DNA of 64,000 nucleotides from Marinospirillum alkaliphilum DSM 21637 (GCF_900119735.1 NZ_FPJW01000002.1:372001-436000); one strand, 5' to 3'; positions 36,566 to 45,787 are shown, counted from the first letter of the stretch. Program-made: numbers and translations. The notes: generated from the sequence alone by a model not told the origin.

Positions 36566-37602
36566 ACCTGTTCATCCGGCGCGGCAGCACGCACCCGCAA
36601 ACCATCACGCAGCTTGACCACACCCTGGTCCACCACCTGTTCACCCGCTTTCAGGCCGGAAAGTATCTCCGCCTGTTCACCGCGAGTGGCACCGACCTCA
36701 ACAATGCGGCGCTGGGCGATACCCTGTTCGTTAACCACAAACACGGCTTTTTCCTGACCACGAAACGTCAGGCTGCGAGTGGGAACAACCAGTGCCTGGC
36801 GACTGGCGGTTTCCAGTGTCAGGGTGACCAGCATGCCGGGGCGTAATAACCCGGCAGAATTATCCAGGCGAGCCTGCAGGGGCAGGTTGCGGGTGGTTGG
36901 ATCAATGCGGGTGCCGATGAAGCTGACCTGGCCTTTAAAAGCCTGTTCTGGCCAACTGCTGCTGCGTGCCTGCAGTTCCAGTCCGGTATGCAGCAGCGGC
37001 AGGTGGCGTTCGGACAAGGCAAAGTCGATTCGCATCTGGCGGGTGTCGTCCAGGGTAGTGATCAGGCTGCCGCTATCCAGCAGCATGCCGGGAGTGGCCT
37101 GATGCTGGCCCAGAAAACCGGAGAAGGGTGCCAGAATCCGGTAGCGCTCCACTTCTGCCTGGTTGGCCAGTAATTGGGCACGGGCATTTTCCACGTTAGC
37201 CTGCTGGGCATCCAGCTGGTCACGGGAAATGGATTGGTTTTGATGCAGTTGGTTGAAGCGCTGCAACTGGCGCTCGGCTTCACGCAAATGGATTTCTGCT
37301 TGTTGCAGGCGCGCTCGGGCTTCACGGTCATCCAGTTGCACCAGCAGTTGACCCTGTTCGACCCACTCACCTTCCGGCAGGTGCAGCGCCACGATGCGAC
37401 CACTGACCTGAGTGCGCAGGTCAGTGGATTGCCAGGCGCGCAGGGTGCCGGACGCATGGAGTTGCTGGCTGAAAGTTTGCTGGCGTACTTCGGTCAGGGT
37501 CACTGCCACACCCTGCTGGGCATGGAGTGACAGACCGGGTAACAAGAGCAGCAAGCCGGTCAGCCAGAGTTGAAGCAGCAGTGATGGATGTCTGGTATTC
37601 AT
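36562..37602 (-). CDS. RND efflux periplasmic adaptor (membrane fusion protein)
   Basis: A 346-residue HlyD/MFP adaptor. From the chosen start (MNTRHPSLLLQLW) it has a signal-like hydrophobic stretch LTGLLLLLPGLSLHAQ, then the barrel-sandwich parts VSGRIVALHLPEGEWVEQGQ and FSGFLGQHQATPGMLLDSG. Between them is a coiled-coil hairpin (QAEIHLREAERQLQRFNQLH). The beta-barrel and membrane-proximal domains follow. An upstream start at 37662 would put 20 hydrophilic residues before the signal peptide, so 37602 is preferred. It links the RND pump to an outer-membrane channel. Its stop overlaps the pump start. Confidence 0.92.
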   Translation of the reverse strand: MNTRHPSLLLQLWLTGLLLLLPGLSLHAQQGVAVTLTEVRQQTFSQQLHASGTLRAWQSTDLRTQVSGRIVALHLPEGEWVEQGQLLVQLDDREARARLQQAEIHLREAERQLQRFNQLHQNQSISRDQLDAQQANVENARAQLLANQAEVERYRILAPFSGFLGQHQATPGMLLDSGSLITTLDDTRQMRIDFALSERHLPLLHTGLELQARSSSWPEQAFKGQVSFIGTRIDPTTRNLPLQARLDNSAGLLRPGMLVTLTLETASRQALVVPTRSLTFRGQEKAVFVVNEQGIAQRRIVEVGATRGEQAEILSGLKAGEQVVDQGVVKLRDGLRVRAAAPDEQV

Positions 37603-37682
37603 GGTCACTTCTGGCTGATTTTTATCAAAAAGGTTCCGCCTGGAAGACTCTGATTCTGCCATTGAAGTGTATCAGAAGTATT

Positions 37683-40553
37683 TCACACCGCGCGGGAAAG
37701 TACCGGTTGGGCCACTGGGCGTCCCAGCAGGTAACCCTGCACTGAATCACAGCCATGTTGTTTCAGAAATGCCTGCTGACTTGCATCCTCAACACCCTCT
37801 GCCAGTACTTCAATATCCAGGCTTTTGCCCAGTCCGATGATGGACAGAATGATGGCTTCATCCTTGGGGTTCTTGCCGATGTCACGGACAAAGCTGCGAT
37901 CGATCTTGATACGATCCAGCGGCATGTATTTGAGGCGATCAAATGAAGAGTAGCCGGTGCCAAAGTCATCCAGTGCCAGGCGATAACCCGCCAGGCGCAA
38001 GGATTTCAGCTGTTTAAACGCAAAGTCCGGGTCCTGGTGCAGCAGGGTTTCAGTGATTTCCAGCTCCAGCAGGCGTCGGCTTAATCCATAAGCATCCACA
38101 ATCAGGTTCAGTTGTTCAATAAAGTCGGATTGCAGCAACTGCAAGGGTGAAATATTTACGGCCACACACTGGGGTTGTTCACCCTGTTCCAGCCACTCCG
38201 CCAGTTGGCGGCAGGCCAGATCAATCACTTGCCAGCCCAGCGGGATGATCAGTTGGGTTTCCTCGGCCAGAGGAATAAATTGGTCAGGCGGGATCATGCC
38301 GCGATGGGGGTGCTGCCAGCGAACCAGGGCTTCCAGTCCACAAAGCTGTTGGTCATCCAGGCTGAATTGGGGTTGGTAGTGCAGCAGGATTTGTGGGGTG
38401 TTGACGGCCAGTCGCAGATCCTGCTCCAGCTCAAAGTTAAGCAGTGTTGCATCCGTCTGACTGGATTGATAAATCTCCATGCGATTTTTACCGCTGGCCT
38501 TGGCCTGGTGCAGGGCGGTATCAGCATTGCGCACCAGGCTATTGAAGTCGCGCCCTTGTGACGGACTGAATACCAGTCCAATACTGGCGGTCACCTGAAG
38601 CTGCATGCCATCCACCTGTAGCGGGCGGCAGGTGGATTTCAGCAGTTTCTCGGCCATTTCAATGGCTGGGTGGTGACGATCCTTGCCAGGCAAGTGCTGC
38701 AACAGGATGAACTCGTCGCCACCCATGCGATAGAGGGTGGCTGTTTCGTCCAGCTCCTGCATCCAGCGTGCGGCCAGTTCCACCAGCAGGTGATCACCGG
38801 TCAGGTGCCCAAGGCTGTCATTGATCAGCTTGAAACGGTCCAGATCAATAAACATCAGCGCCAGGTGACTGGTTTCCGGATTGGCCAGGCTGTTTTCCAG
38901 GTCATTTTCCAGCTTCATGCGGTTGGGCAGACCGGTCAGTGGGTCGTGCTGCGCCTGAAAAGCCAGATTGCGGGTTTGTTCGCTGACACGGTGTGCCAGG
39001 GTGGTTTCACGATTGTGCATGCCCAGAATCACCGCTGTGACCAGTGCACTGAATAACACCAGCAGACTCTGGAAAGGCAGTACATTGTTGCCTGGGCTGA
39101 GGGCCAGGTAGGTGGGTCCGGCGCTGATCTGGAAGTGCCAGATTTGCTGGGCAAAGTCAAAGTCAAAAGAGTGGCTGAGCAGGGAGGTGAAACGACTGTT
39201 GTCTGCCATGCCCTGCATGCGGGTATAAAAAGGTTGTGCCTGGCCGCTTTCAGTCAGCTCAACACGAATGCCCTGCAAATGGCTCAGTTCGATGGCGGCA
39301 TCAATCATCCGGCTAACCGTGAACACACCCACCATAAAACCAACCAGTTGTTTTTCAGTGCTCAGCAGGCTGGAGTCATCAATCCGGGCGTTGAGGTAAA
39401 CCGGTTGCAGGATCAGCAGGCCAGGCTCATCCGGCGCCTGGGTCAGATTCAGGATCTGGGTGGCAACAGCACGCCCGGTTTCCTGGGATTGCACAACCCA
39501 GCGTCGACGGTCCTCAATCGATAGCAGGTTAAAACCCAGAGCCGCAGTGTTGAGTTCCAGTGGTTCCACGTACTGCACCACCACCAGTGGGTCGTCCGGG
39601 TGAGGGGAGTCCCCATAAATGGCATAGTCCGGGCGGTTTAGCTCCAGTCGTGTTTCAGTTTCAAAACGCTGGCGCGCTGCGGGTAAAACGATGGGGTCCC
39701 AGGAGTAGGCGCGAATGGAGGGGTTGTTGGCGAAAATGGCGGAAGTGGCTTCGCGGAAGTCGGCGGCAGTCATGCCCTGCTGTTGAACAAACTGACGCTC
39801 CAGTTTTCCCAGATCCGCCAGGTTTTGATGGTAGAGGCGATTCAGGTTGGCGTGGAATACATCCATGTCGCGCTGGAAGGTGTTGCCCAACTGGTTGTTC
39901 AGCTGTAACAGATAAACCTGGTTGGTTAATAAAATGGCCAGCAGGGCACCAGTGAATAAATGAATCAGGCGAAAGTGGTGGGGGCGGCTGGTGTATTGAC
40001 CGCGTCGGGTCAGTAGTGCCAAAGCCAGGGGCGTAATCAGAATGGCGCCAAAACTGTCGCCCAGCCACCAACTCAGCCAATCCTGAACCAGACCGGCACT
40101 GCCTTCCGGCTGGATCAGCAGGTTAAGTGCCAGGGTGCCGATGGTGGCGCTGATCATGCAGGCAGCAAAACCGGTCAGCAGAATAAAGCGTATGACGCGA
40201 CCTTCTCCGCGAGCCGTCAGCGGGTTGCCGGTTTTATGCCGCACCAACCAGGTGCCAACCACTGCTTGCAGGAGTACACCACCGGAGATCAACACTGCAG
40301 CAGCCAGCTCGGCAGCATCAAAAGCAAAACTCCAGCCGCTGGGTTGGCCAAGATTAAAAATCAGGCTGCCTAACGCGGCACCGGGTAAAACACCGTAACC
40401 AAAGCGAATGCCGGCAGCCAGTGCCAGGCCGGCGGGAATCCATAAGGGGATGATCTGGGCGTGCAGACCGGTATGACTGACCAGCATGCCGGTCAGCAGA
40501 TAAGCGAATGCCAGTAAAAATAGTGGGGCAAGGCGCAAGATCCATCCAGTCAA
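37683..40553 (-). CDS. MASE1-CHASE-GGDEF-EAL cyclic-di-GMP protein
   Basis: A 956-residue membrane sensor. An N-terminal MASE1 region (residues about 1-205) has several membrane helices (IIPLWIPAGLALAAGIRFGYG). A periplasmic CHASE-like domain (about 225-470) is closed by another helix near 490. GGDEF (about 525-690) has an intact YRMGGDEFILL, and the EAL domain (about 700-950) has LEALVRWQHPHRG and LALDDFGTGYSSFDRL. The allosteric RxxD site before GGDEF is absent (DETA). Both catalytic signatures are intact, so either synthesis or breakdown of c-di-GMP is possible. It probably links an outside signal to the flagella or attachment. It is monocistronic. Confidence 0.93.
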   Translation of the reverse strand: MTGWILRLAPLFLLAFAYLLTGMLVSHTGLHAQIIPLWIPAGLALAAGIRFGYGVLPGAALGSLIFNLGQPSGWSFAFDAAELAAAVLISGGVLLQAVVGTWLVRHKTGNPLTARGEGRVIRFILLTGFAACMISATIGTLALNLLIQPEGSAGLVQDWLSWWLGDSFGAILITPLALALLTRRGQYTSRPHHFRLIHLFTGALLAILLTNQVYLLQLNNQLGNTFQRDMDVFHANLNRLYHQNLADLGKLERQFVQQQGMTAADFREATSAIFANNPSIRAYSWDPIVLPAARQRFETETRLELNRPDYAIYGDSPHPDDPLVVVQYVEPLELNTAALGFNLLSIEDRRRWVVQSQETGRAVATQILNLTQAPDEPGLLILQPVYLNARIDDSSLLSTEKQLVGFMVGVFTVSRMIDAAIELSHLQGIRVELTESGQAQPFYTRMQGMADNSRFTSLLSHSFDFDFAQQIWHFQISAGPTYLALSPGNNVLPFQSLLVLFSALVTAVILGMHNRETTLAHRVSEQTRNLAFQAQHDPLTGLPNRMKLENDLENSLANPETSHLALMFIDLDRFKLINDSLGHLTGDHLLVELAARWMQELDETATLYRMGGDEFILLQHLPGKDRHHPAIEMAEKLLKSTCRPLQVDGMQLQVTASIGLVFSPSQGRDFNSLVRNADTALHQAKASGKNRMEIYQSSQTDATLLNFELEQDLRLAVNTPQILLHYQPQFSLDDQQLCGLEALVRWQHPHRGMIPPDQFIPLAEETQLIIPLGWQVIDLACRQLAEWLEQGEQPQCVAVNISPLQLLQSDFIEQLNLIVDAYGLSRRLLELEITETLLHQDPDFAFKQLKSLRLAGYRLALDDFGTGYSSFDRLKYMPLDRIKIDRSFVRDIGKNPKDEAIILSIIGLGKSLDIEVLAEGVEDASQQAFLKQHGCDSVQGYLLGRPVAQPVLSRAV

Positions 40554-40696
40554 ACGGACATCTCCACAAGCTGATAAATCACTTCAACCCTAGCGGTTAT
40601 CTCGGAGCAGATTAACGCTTTATGTCGGTCAAAACCAGTGGATGCAACGGGTAAGCTGTCGAGTTTATTTTTCTGGCAACTGCTGGTGGATAATGC

Positions 40697-40725
40697 TGGT
40701 CATGGGTTCAACTGGCTGTTATACT
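40697..40725 (+). promoter_or_regulatory. probable sigma-70 promoter of deaD
   Basis: TGGTCA (40697-40702), 17 bases, TATACT (40720-40725), with TG one base before the -10 (extended -10). It is about 125 bp upstream of the helicase start, giving a long leader. The -35 match is moderate and the -10 is good. Confidence 0.6.
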
Positions 40726-40850
40726 CCGCGCTCTAAATTTCGGCACGCACCGTGAACGCGTGTTCCCTGCATTGGCTGTCGTTGCCCCTTCTTGTTGTGT
40801 ATCGGGCCCGCGCCCGCCCCTGCGTTCCTCTAGTACCACAGGTATTATTA

Positions 40851-42587
40851 ATGTCCAATGATGTGACTCTGCCCGCTTTTAACGAGCTGGGCCTTCCTGA
40901 TTTTATTCTTTCTGCCATCGAGTACAACACGCCTTCCCCGATTCAGGCGCAAACCATTCCGCTGTTGCTGGAAGGCCATGACCTTTTAGGTCAGGCACAA
41001 ACCGGTACCGGCAAAACGGCAGCCTTTTCTCTGCCGCTGCTGGCCCGACTGGATCTGAGCGCCAGGTTGCCTCAGGTGCTGGTGCTGGCACCTACTCGTG
41101 AGTTGGCCATGCAGGTGGCTGAATCCGTTGAAAAATATGGCGCCAACATGAAGGGCGTCAAGGTAGCCAACCTTTACGGTGGTGCTGAATATCGTGACCA
41201 GATTCGTGCGTTGCGCTCTGGAGCCCAGGTCGTTGTCGGTACCCCCGGCCGGGTTATGGACCACATGCGTCGTGGCAGCCTGGATCTGTCCGGTTTGCAG
41301 ACACTGATCCTGGATGAAGCCGATGAAATGCTGCGTATGGGCTTTATTGATGACGTCGAGTGGATTCTGGAGCAGACCCCGGCGGAGCGTCAGGTGGTGC
41401 TGTTTTCGGCCACCATGCCGGAAGCCATCCGTCGTATTGCCCAGCGCCACCTGAAAGAACCTAAAGAAGTACGTATTGCTGCCAAGGCACGCACTGCTGA
41501 TACTGTGCGCCAGCGCGTGTGGATGGTTGCCGGCCTGCCGAAACCTGAAGCCCTGACGCGTATTCTGGAAGCTGAAGCTGCGGATGGCGTGATCATTTTC
41601 ACCCGCACCAAAGCCACCAGCGCAGATCTGGCAGACTTCCTGAATGGTCGCGGTTTTAAAGCCAGCGCCCTGCATGGTGACATGGCCCAGCAGCAGCGTG
41701 AGCAGGCGGTTGAGCGTCTGAAAAATGGTCAGCTGGATATTCTGGTGGCAACTGATGTGGCTGCCCGTGGTCTGGATGTTGAGCGTATCAGCCATGTTAT
41801 CAACTATGATCCACCGCATGACAGTGAATCCTATGTTCACCGCATTGGCCGTACCGGCCGTGCCGGTCGTACCGGTGATGCCATCCTGTTTGTCGGCCAG
41901 CGTGAAAAACGCATGCTGTTCAACCTGGAGCGCAGCACAGGTCAGCGTATCGAGCCGATGGAGCTGCCGAAGGCGGAAGTGATTAATGCCAAGCGCAGCG
42001 AGAAATTCAAAGAGCAAGTGATTCATGCACTGCAAGCACGTGATCTGGATCTGTATGAAGCGCTGCTGAAAGAACTGCAGGCTGAAACTGATCAGGAGCC
42101 GCTGCGGATTGCTGCTGCACTGGCCAAGATGTTCCAGGGCAACACACCGCTGTGGGTTGAAGATGTGAAAGTGCGTGCACCGCGTGAGCGTGGCGCTCGT
42201 GAAGACTTTGGCAGTGAACGTCCGCGTCGTGATGCGCGTGGGGAAGGTCGTGGCGAAAGCCGTGGTCGCTCCCGTGAGCCTGAAGCCGGTATGAAGCGTT
42301 ACCGCATGCCGATTGGTCGTTCACATGGTGTGAAGCCCGCCAATATTGTGGGCGCCATTGCCAATGAGGCCAACATTTCCAGCCGCAACATCGGTCGTAT
42401 CGATATCCAGCAGGATTTCAGTACGGTTGATCTGCCGGAAGGCATGCCAAAAGCGGTATTCCAGGCACTGGCCAAGGTGCGCATTTGTGGTGTGCCGATG
42501 AGCCTGACCAGCAGCAATTTTGCCGGTCGTGCCGGTAATGATGAAGATGGTGGACGCCGTCCTCTGCGTCGTCGCACCAGCGCCTGA
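40851..42587 (+). CDS. deaD: DEAD-box RNA helicase DeaD/CsdA
   Basis: A 578-residue helicase. The Q motif FNELGLPDFILSAIEYNTPSP, motif I AQTGTGKTAA, motif II LILDEADEML, motif III SAT and motif VI HRIGRTGRAG are all intact. The C-terminal part has an RNA-binding domain (MPIGRSHGVKPANIVGAI, DbpA-like) with Arg/Gly-rich stretches before it. DeaD helps ribosome biogenesis and mRNA decay at low temperature. The start at 40851 (MSNDVTLPAFNELG) is preferred over a 33-residue extension rich in Arg and Pro, which does not look like protein. The long leader is typical of cold-shock control. An intrinsic terminator follows. Confidence 0.95.
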   Translation: MSNDVTLPAFNELGLPDFILSAIEYNTPSPIQAQTIPLLLEGHDLLGQAQTGTGKTAAFSLPLLARLDLSARLPQVLVLAPTRELAMQVAESVEKYGANMKGVKVANLYGGAEYRDQIRALRSGAQVVVGTPGRVMDHMRRGSLDLSGLQTLILDEADEMLRMGFIDDVEWILEQTPAERQVVLFSATMPEAIRRIAQRHLKEPKEVRIAAKARTADTVRQRVWMVAGLPKPEALTRILEAEAADGVIIFTRTKATSADLADFLNGRGFKASALHGDMAQQQREQAVERLKNGQLDILVATDVAARGLDVERISHVINYDPPHDSESYVHRIGRTGRAGRTGDAILFVGQREKRMLFNLERSTGQRIEPMELPKAEVINAKRSEKFKEQVIHALQARDLDLYEALLKELQAETDQEPLRIAAALAKMFQGNTPLWVEDVKVRAPRERGAREDFGSERPRRDARGEGRGESRGRSREPEAGMKRYRMPIGRSHGVKPANIVGAIANEANISSRNIGRIDIQQDFSTVDLPEGMPKAVFQALAKVRICGVPMSLTSSNFAGRAGNDEDGGRRPLRRRTSA

Positions 42588-42615
42588 TCACTTTCTTTCA
42601 AGTCATTCAGTGCCG

Positions 42616-42648
42616 AAAAACCCGCTGCCCCTGGCTGCGGGTTTTTTT
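42616..42648 (+). terminator. intrinsic terminator of deaD
   Basis: AAAAACCCGC pairs with GCGGGTTTTTTT around a short loop, 29 bp after the deaD stop. The stem has about eight base pairs with a T tract of seven. Confidence 0.88.
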
Positions 42649-42748
42649 ATGGGTGTAGATATCAAATAATAATAATTTGCACTTGCATGGCGCTTTGCTC
42701 TGCGGTAATCTAATCGAGAAAGATTGGCATTCACAGGGGCAAGCTGAT

Positions 42749-42946
42749 ATGTACGTCTGCATCTGCAAAGGCATCACTGAGCAACAGATCCGCTCTTCAG
42801 TGGCGCAGGGTGCTTCCACCATGCGGGATCTTTATCGCCAGCTGGAAGTGGGTAGTCAGTGTGGCAAGTGTGTCTGTACTGCCCGTCAGGTCCTCAGTAG
42901 CAGCCAGATTGAATGTCCATCTTATGATGCAACTGCAGTGGCTTGA
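42749..42946 (+). CDS. bfd: bacterioferritin-associated ferredoxin Bfd
   Basis: A 65-residue [2Fe-2S] protein. The start MYVCICKGITEQQI and the later SQCGKCVCTARQVL give the C-x-C and C-x2-C ligands of Bfd. Bfd reduces ferric iron stored in bacterioferritin so it can be released. GGGG precedes the chosen ATG. An AT-rich stretch at 42661-42680 (AATAATAATAAT) resembles half a Fur box, but the match is poor. It is followed by the two bacterioferritin genes, as in many Gammaproteobacteria. Confidence 0.93.
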   Translation: MYVCICKGITEQQIRSSVAQGASTMRDLYRQLEVGSQCGKCVCTARQVLSSSQIECPSYDATAVA

Positions 42947-43086
42947 GCTGCTACCAGAATTGTTTCTGATCTTTTCTGCTTTGCCTTCATGGGCAAGGCA
43001 GGCTATCCTTTAGCCTGAATCTGCCAGCCAGCCATAGCATCGGCAAGCCCGCTCCCTTTCAACTTTGACGATTCAGGGTGCTTATC

Positions 43087-43563
43087 ATGCAAGGCAACAA
43101 AGCCCTTATCGGGCAGCTTAACAAAGTACTGACGCTTGAGCTGACCTCCATCAACCAGTATTTTCTGCACGCTCGCATGTTTCGTAACTGGGGCTTTGAA
43201 AAGCTCAATCATGCAGCCTACAAAAAATCCATCAAGGACATGAAACAGGCTGATGAGCTGATCGAGCGCATCCTGTTTCTGGAAGGCCTTCCCAACCTGC
43301 AGCATCTGGAAAGACTGCGCATCGGTGAAAACACAGCAGAAATGCTGAAGTGTGATCATGAACTGCAGCAGGACTGCCTCAAGCTGTTGCGTGAAAGCAT
43401 TGCCCTGTGTGAAAAGGAGCAGGACTACATCAGTCGTCACCTGCTGGAAGAAATCCTTGAAGATGAAGAAGAATACCTGGACTGGCTGGAAACCCAGCAG
43501 TACCAGATCAAGGAAATGGGCATTGAAAACTACCTGCAGGCTGCAATCGGATCGGGAGACTGA
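43087..43563 (+). CDS. bfr: bacterioferritin subunit, heme-binding type
   Basis: A 158-residue ferritin-like protein. It aligns with E. coli Bfr along its whole length. The heme methionine (Met52) is present, in [12 protein letters not shown]. Most ferroxidase ligands are changed: Glu51 to Asp, His54 to Gln, Glu94 to Gln, His130 to Tyr. It is therefore probably the heme-only subunit of a mixed 24-mer, as in the BfrA/BfrB pairs of Neisseria. AGGG lies 8 bp before the ATG. The partner gene starts 2 bp after its stop. Confidence 0.9.
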   Translation: MQGNKALIGQLNKVLTLELTSINQYFLHARMFRNWGFEKLNHAAYKKSIKDMKQADELIERILFLEGLPNLQHLERLRIGENTAEMLKCDHELQQDCLKLLRESIALCEKEQDYISRHLLEEILEDEEEYLDWLETQQYQIKEMGIENYLQAAIGSGD

Positions 43564-43565
43564 AC

Positions 43566-44033
43566 ATGAAAGGCAGTAAAAAAGTCATTCAGGCATTAAA
43601 CAAGCTGCTGGCTGGTGAACTGACCGCCATGGACCAGTATTTTATCCATTCCCGCATGTATCAGGATTGGGGGTTGAGCAAACTTTATGAGCGCATTGAT
43701 CATGAGTTTGATGATGAAAAACAACATGCCGCCCAGTTGATTGAGCGCATTCTGTTCCTTGAAGGCGTGCCGGATATGGTGACCCGTGAGCCGGTCAAGA
43801 TCGGTAAAGACGTCAAGGAAATGTTGACCAATGACCTGCAGTTGGAGTATGACGTCACAGAAGCGCTGAAAGAAGTGATTGCCCTGTGTGAAAAAGAGCA
43901 GGATTACCAGACCCGTGAAATCCTGCGCCAGATGCTGGATGACACGGAAATGGATCATGCCTATTGGCTGGAGAAACAGCTGGGATTGATTGAGCGCATT
44001 GGCATCAAGAATTACCTGCAGTCGCAGATGTAA
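43566..44033 (+). CDS. bfr: bacterioferritin subunit, ferroxidase type
   Basis: A 155-residue bacterioferritin. The ferroxidase ligands are intact: Glu18, Glu51 and His54 ([13 protein letters not shown]), Glu94 (LQLEYD), and the final E-x-x-H (EMDH). The heme methionine is replaced by Lys at 52. It therefore complements the first subunit: this one oxidises and stores iron, the other binds heme. It is directly downstream of that gene with a 2-bp gap and both follow bfd. It probably forms mixed cages in the cytoplasm. Confidence 0.92.
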   Translation: MKGSKKVIQALNKLLAGELTAMDQYFIHSRMYQDWGLSKLYERIDHEFDDEKQHAAQLIERILFLEGVPDMVTREPVKIGKDVKEMLTNDLQLEYDVTEALKEVIALCEKEQDYQTREILRQMLDDTEMDHAYWLEKQLGLIERIGIKNYLQSQM

Positions 44034-44072
44034 GTCTGCGATTGATCCTGTGTAAGTCTGAAATAGAACCTG

Positions 44073-44104
44073 GCCCTGCATGCTGGATGGATGCAGGGCT
44101 TTTT
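44073..44104 (+). terminator. intrinsic terminator of the bfr operon
   Basis: An 8-bp stem, GCCCTGCA / TGCAGGGC, is followed by TTTTT. It is 39 bp after the bfr stop and 16 bp before the next start, so some readthrough into that gene may occur. Confidence 0.85.
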
Positions 44105-44120
44105 ATCAAGTGGAGAGAAT

Positions 44121-44489
44121 ATGTCGGTTTTGCTGTTTCGTATTGGTCATCACGTACCGGACGACGAGTTACATGAAGTGCGTCAACTCTTGACGGATCA
44201 TGGTATCGACTTTTACGAAACCACTGCTGGTGTCTGGCAAGTGGGGCTGGCTGGTATCTGGCTGCATGATCCGGCGCAGGAAAATCAGGCTCGTGAGTTG
44301 CTGGACAACTACCAGCAGCAGCGCTCACTGCAGGCACGTGAACAGCAGGCAGAGCTTGAGGCCAACGGCAAGGCACCGGATTTTCTGGGCCAACTGAAAA
44401 CCCGGCCTTTGCGGCTGTTGGGTGTGGTGCTGGGCCTGGTATTGATCCTACTGGTCAGCCTGATTCCGGTGTTCTGGTTGCTGCCCTGA
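44121..44489 (+). CDS. DUF6164-like small membrane protein
   Basis: A 122-residue protein. Residues 1-80 are soluble (FRIGHHVPDDELHEVRQLL, then DPAQENQARELLDNYQQQ). A single C-terminal membrane helix follows (LLGVVLGLVLILLVSLIPVF, about 98-118). The overall plan matches the DUF6164 group of small proteobacterial proteins. The N-terminal part may be a small sensing or binding domain in the cytoplasm, but function is unknown. GGAGA precedes the ATG at 44121. It follows the bfr terminator. Confidence 0.75.
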   Translation: MSVLLFRIGHHVPDDELHEVRQLLTDHGIDFYETTAGVWQVGLAGIWLHDPAQENQARELLDNYQQQRSLQAREQQAELEANGKAPDFLGQLKTRPLRLLGVVLGLVLILLVSLIPVFWLLP

Positions 44490-44490
44490 A

Positions 44491-44577
44491 TCAGGGGGCA
44501 GCCGGAACCAGCAAGGGAGTCACACTGCTCAGTAACAGGGCAATGGCAACCAGTTGAAACCAGAGTTTTCCAAACAT
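44491..44577 (-). CDS. small hydrophobic protein, 28 residues
   Basis: A short ORF beginning MFGKLWFQLVAIALLL and ending PLLVPAAP. It has a perfect AGGAGG at 44586-44591, 8 bp before the ATG. It is one membrane helix long. It lies 22 bp after the stop of the hmuS-like gene on the same strand, so it may be the last gene of the Fur-controlled heme unit. Its stop falls in a 7-bp hairpin (GCTGCCC / GGGCAGC) near the DUF6164 stop. A chance ORF is possible, but the ribosome site is unusually good. Confidence 0.5.
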   Translation of the reverse strand: MFGKLWFQLVAIALLLSSVTPLLVPAAP

Positions 44578-44599
44578 GGTGTGTTCCTCCTGTCCGCAA

Positions 44600-45652
44600 T
44601 TATCCAAGGCTGTTCATTAATTCCCGCAAACGCAGGTTTTCAGCTTTCCCCGGTGCTGTGGCACCCTGGATCTGCAGCAGCATTTCCCCTTGGGCACCAA
44701 AAATTTCCAGCGAGCTGATCCAGGCATCCCCTCTGGGTTTACGGGTCACAAAAGCAAATTCAAACTGGCCCGGATCCAGTTGGGCATGGCCTTGCGGCCA
44801 CAGCAGCTCAAGCTTGTTCTGCTCCAGTCGGGGGGCAATAACCGCCTGGCGACAGGTTTGTACACAGCCGGGACTAATCATTGACAGGCTCAGCGGCAGT
44901 TCCAGCAGGGCGGCTTGCTGGATCAACTGTTCAAAGCTGTCCAGTGAAACTGAACGAGCCAGTTTTGGCCCCAGACAACAGAGGGCGGAAAAGTAGGTGG
45001 TGTGATGACGCTTTAACAACTGGGGTAATTGTTCCGGCCCGGCCATATTGCGCCATTCCTTTTCCAGCAGCTCCAGGTCATGAGGCATCGGGTGCTCGGC
45101 TGGGTGATGATGGGGCTGCTCAAACAGGGGTTTGTGACTGGCACTGCCTTCTGCGTACTGGTTGAGCAACTCCTGCCAGGCGGACTCACTGGTTTCTGCG
45201 GTTTTGCGAATGGCTAAAAACAGGCGGCCCTGGCGGGTGAAAAACTCCAGTTTGTCATCTGCTGCGCAGCCCCAGTACCAGTGCTCCAGGCGCAGTTTCA
45301 GGTGCAAACCGGAAGTCAGGAACTGAATGCCCAGCTGATGGGGATTATCCAGACACAGGTCCGGCGCAGAAAAACACCCGCGATGCTGCACTTGTCCCAG
45401 GTCATTGTAGGCGGTGACAGCCACTTCACCCAGGAAGCTCAACTGGTAAAAAACCGAGAAAACGTCGCGCAGTGGACGCACATCCTCATTGCCGATTCTG
45501 GCCGCCTGCAGATCACCCTCGCTGGCATTCAGCAGGCGTGCCCAATCCCTCAGATTGCCACGTGGCTGAGCCTGACGCACCCCCTGTAATGCTTTATACA
45601 ACAGTCCTGAAAGTCCGGTTCCGGTTGCAGGGAAATTCACCAATGCATTCAT
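44600..45652 (-). CDS. hmuS: HmuS/HemS-like heme utilisation protein
   Basis: A 350-residue protein of the hemin-degrading HemS/HmuS/ChuS family. The family usually has two repeats, and both seem present: VFYQLSFLGEVAVTAYNDLG about residues 65-90 and a second unit at about 195-345 (YFSALCCLGPKLARSVSLDS and VTRKPRGDAWISSLEIFG). It binds heme in the cytoplasm and either degrades it or passes it on. AGGAGC precedes the chosen start (MNALVNFPATGTG); a longer start at 45736 would cross the Fur box. A 16/19 Fur box lies 77 bp upstream. Divergent family sequence makes the exact subtype uncertain. Confidence 0.78.
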   Translation of the reverse strand: MNALVNFPATGTGLSGLLYKALQGVRQAQPRGNLRDWARLLNASEGDLQAARIGNEDVRPLRDVFSVFYQLSFLGEVAVTAYNDLGQVQHRGCFSAPDLCLDNPHQLGIQFLTSGLHLKLRLEHWYWGCAADDKLEFFTRQGRLFLAIRKTAETSESAWQELLNQYAEGSASHKPLFEQPHHHPAEHPMPHDLELLEKEWRNMAGPEQLPQLLKRHHTTYFSALCCLGPKLARSVSLDSFEQLIQQAALLELPLSLSMISPGCVQTCRQAVIAPRLEQNKLELLWPQGHAQLDPGQFEFAFVTRKPRGDAWISSLEIFGAQGEMLLQIQGATAPGKAENLRLRELMNSLG

Positions 45653-45728
45653 ATTCTGTGCTCCTGATGTCAGATGCTGAATGAGCGGTGCGCTGGCTGG
45701 CTGAATCCTGGCTTGCGGGCACTCGATA

Positions 45729-45747
45729 GAAAACAATAATCATTATC
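45729..45747. promoter_or_regulatory. Fur box upstream of the hmuS-like gene
   Basis: GAAAACAATAATCATTATC matches the 19-base Fur consensus at 16 positions. It lies in the intergenic region before the hmuS-like gene and after hemP. It predicts iron repression. Confidence 0.82.
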
Positions 45748-45787
45748 ATTAAAGCAATGTCAGGCGTCAAGTACTCTGGAAGCAGAT

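Noticed and set aside
40752-40850. A 33-residue N-terminal extension of DeaD
   Set aside because: The extension is Arg/Pro-rich and unlike protein, and the standard start MSNDVTLPAF lies at 40851.
40986-42035. A 349-codon minus-strand frame opposite deaD
   Set aside because: All DEAD-box motifs are on the plus strand; the antisense product resembles nothing and has no ribosome site.
42661-42685. A Fur box before bfd
   Set aside because: The best alignment to the 19-base consensus gives only about 11 matches in an AT-rich stretch.
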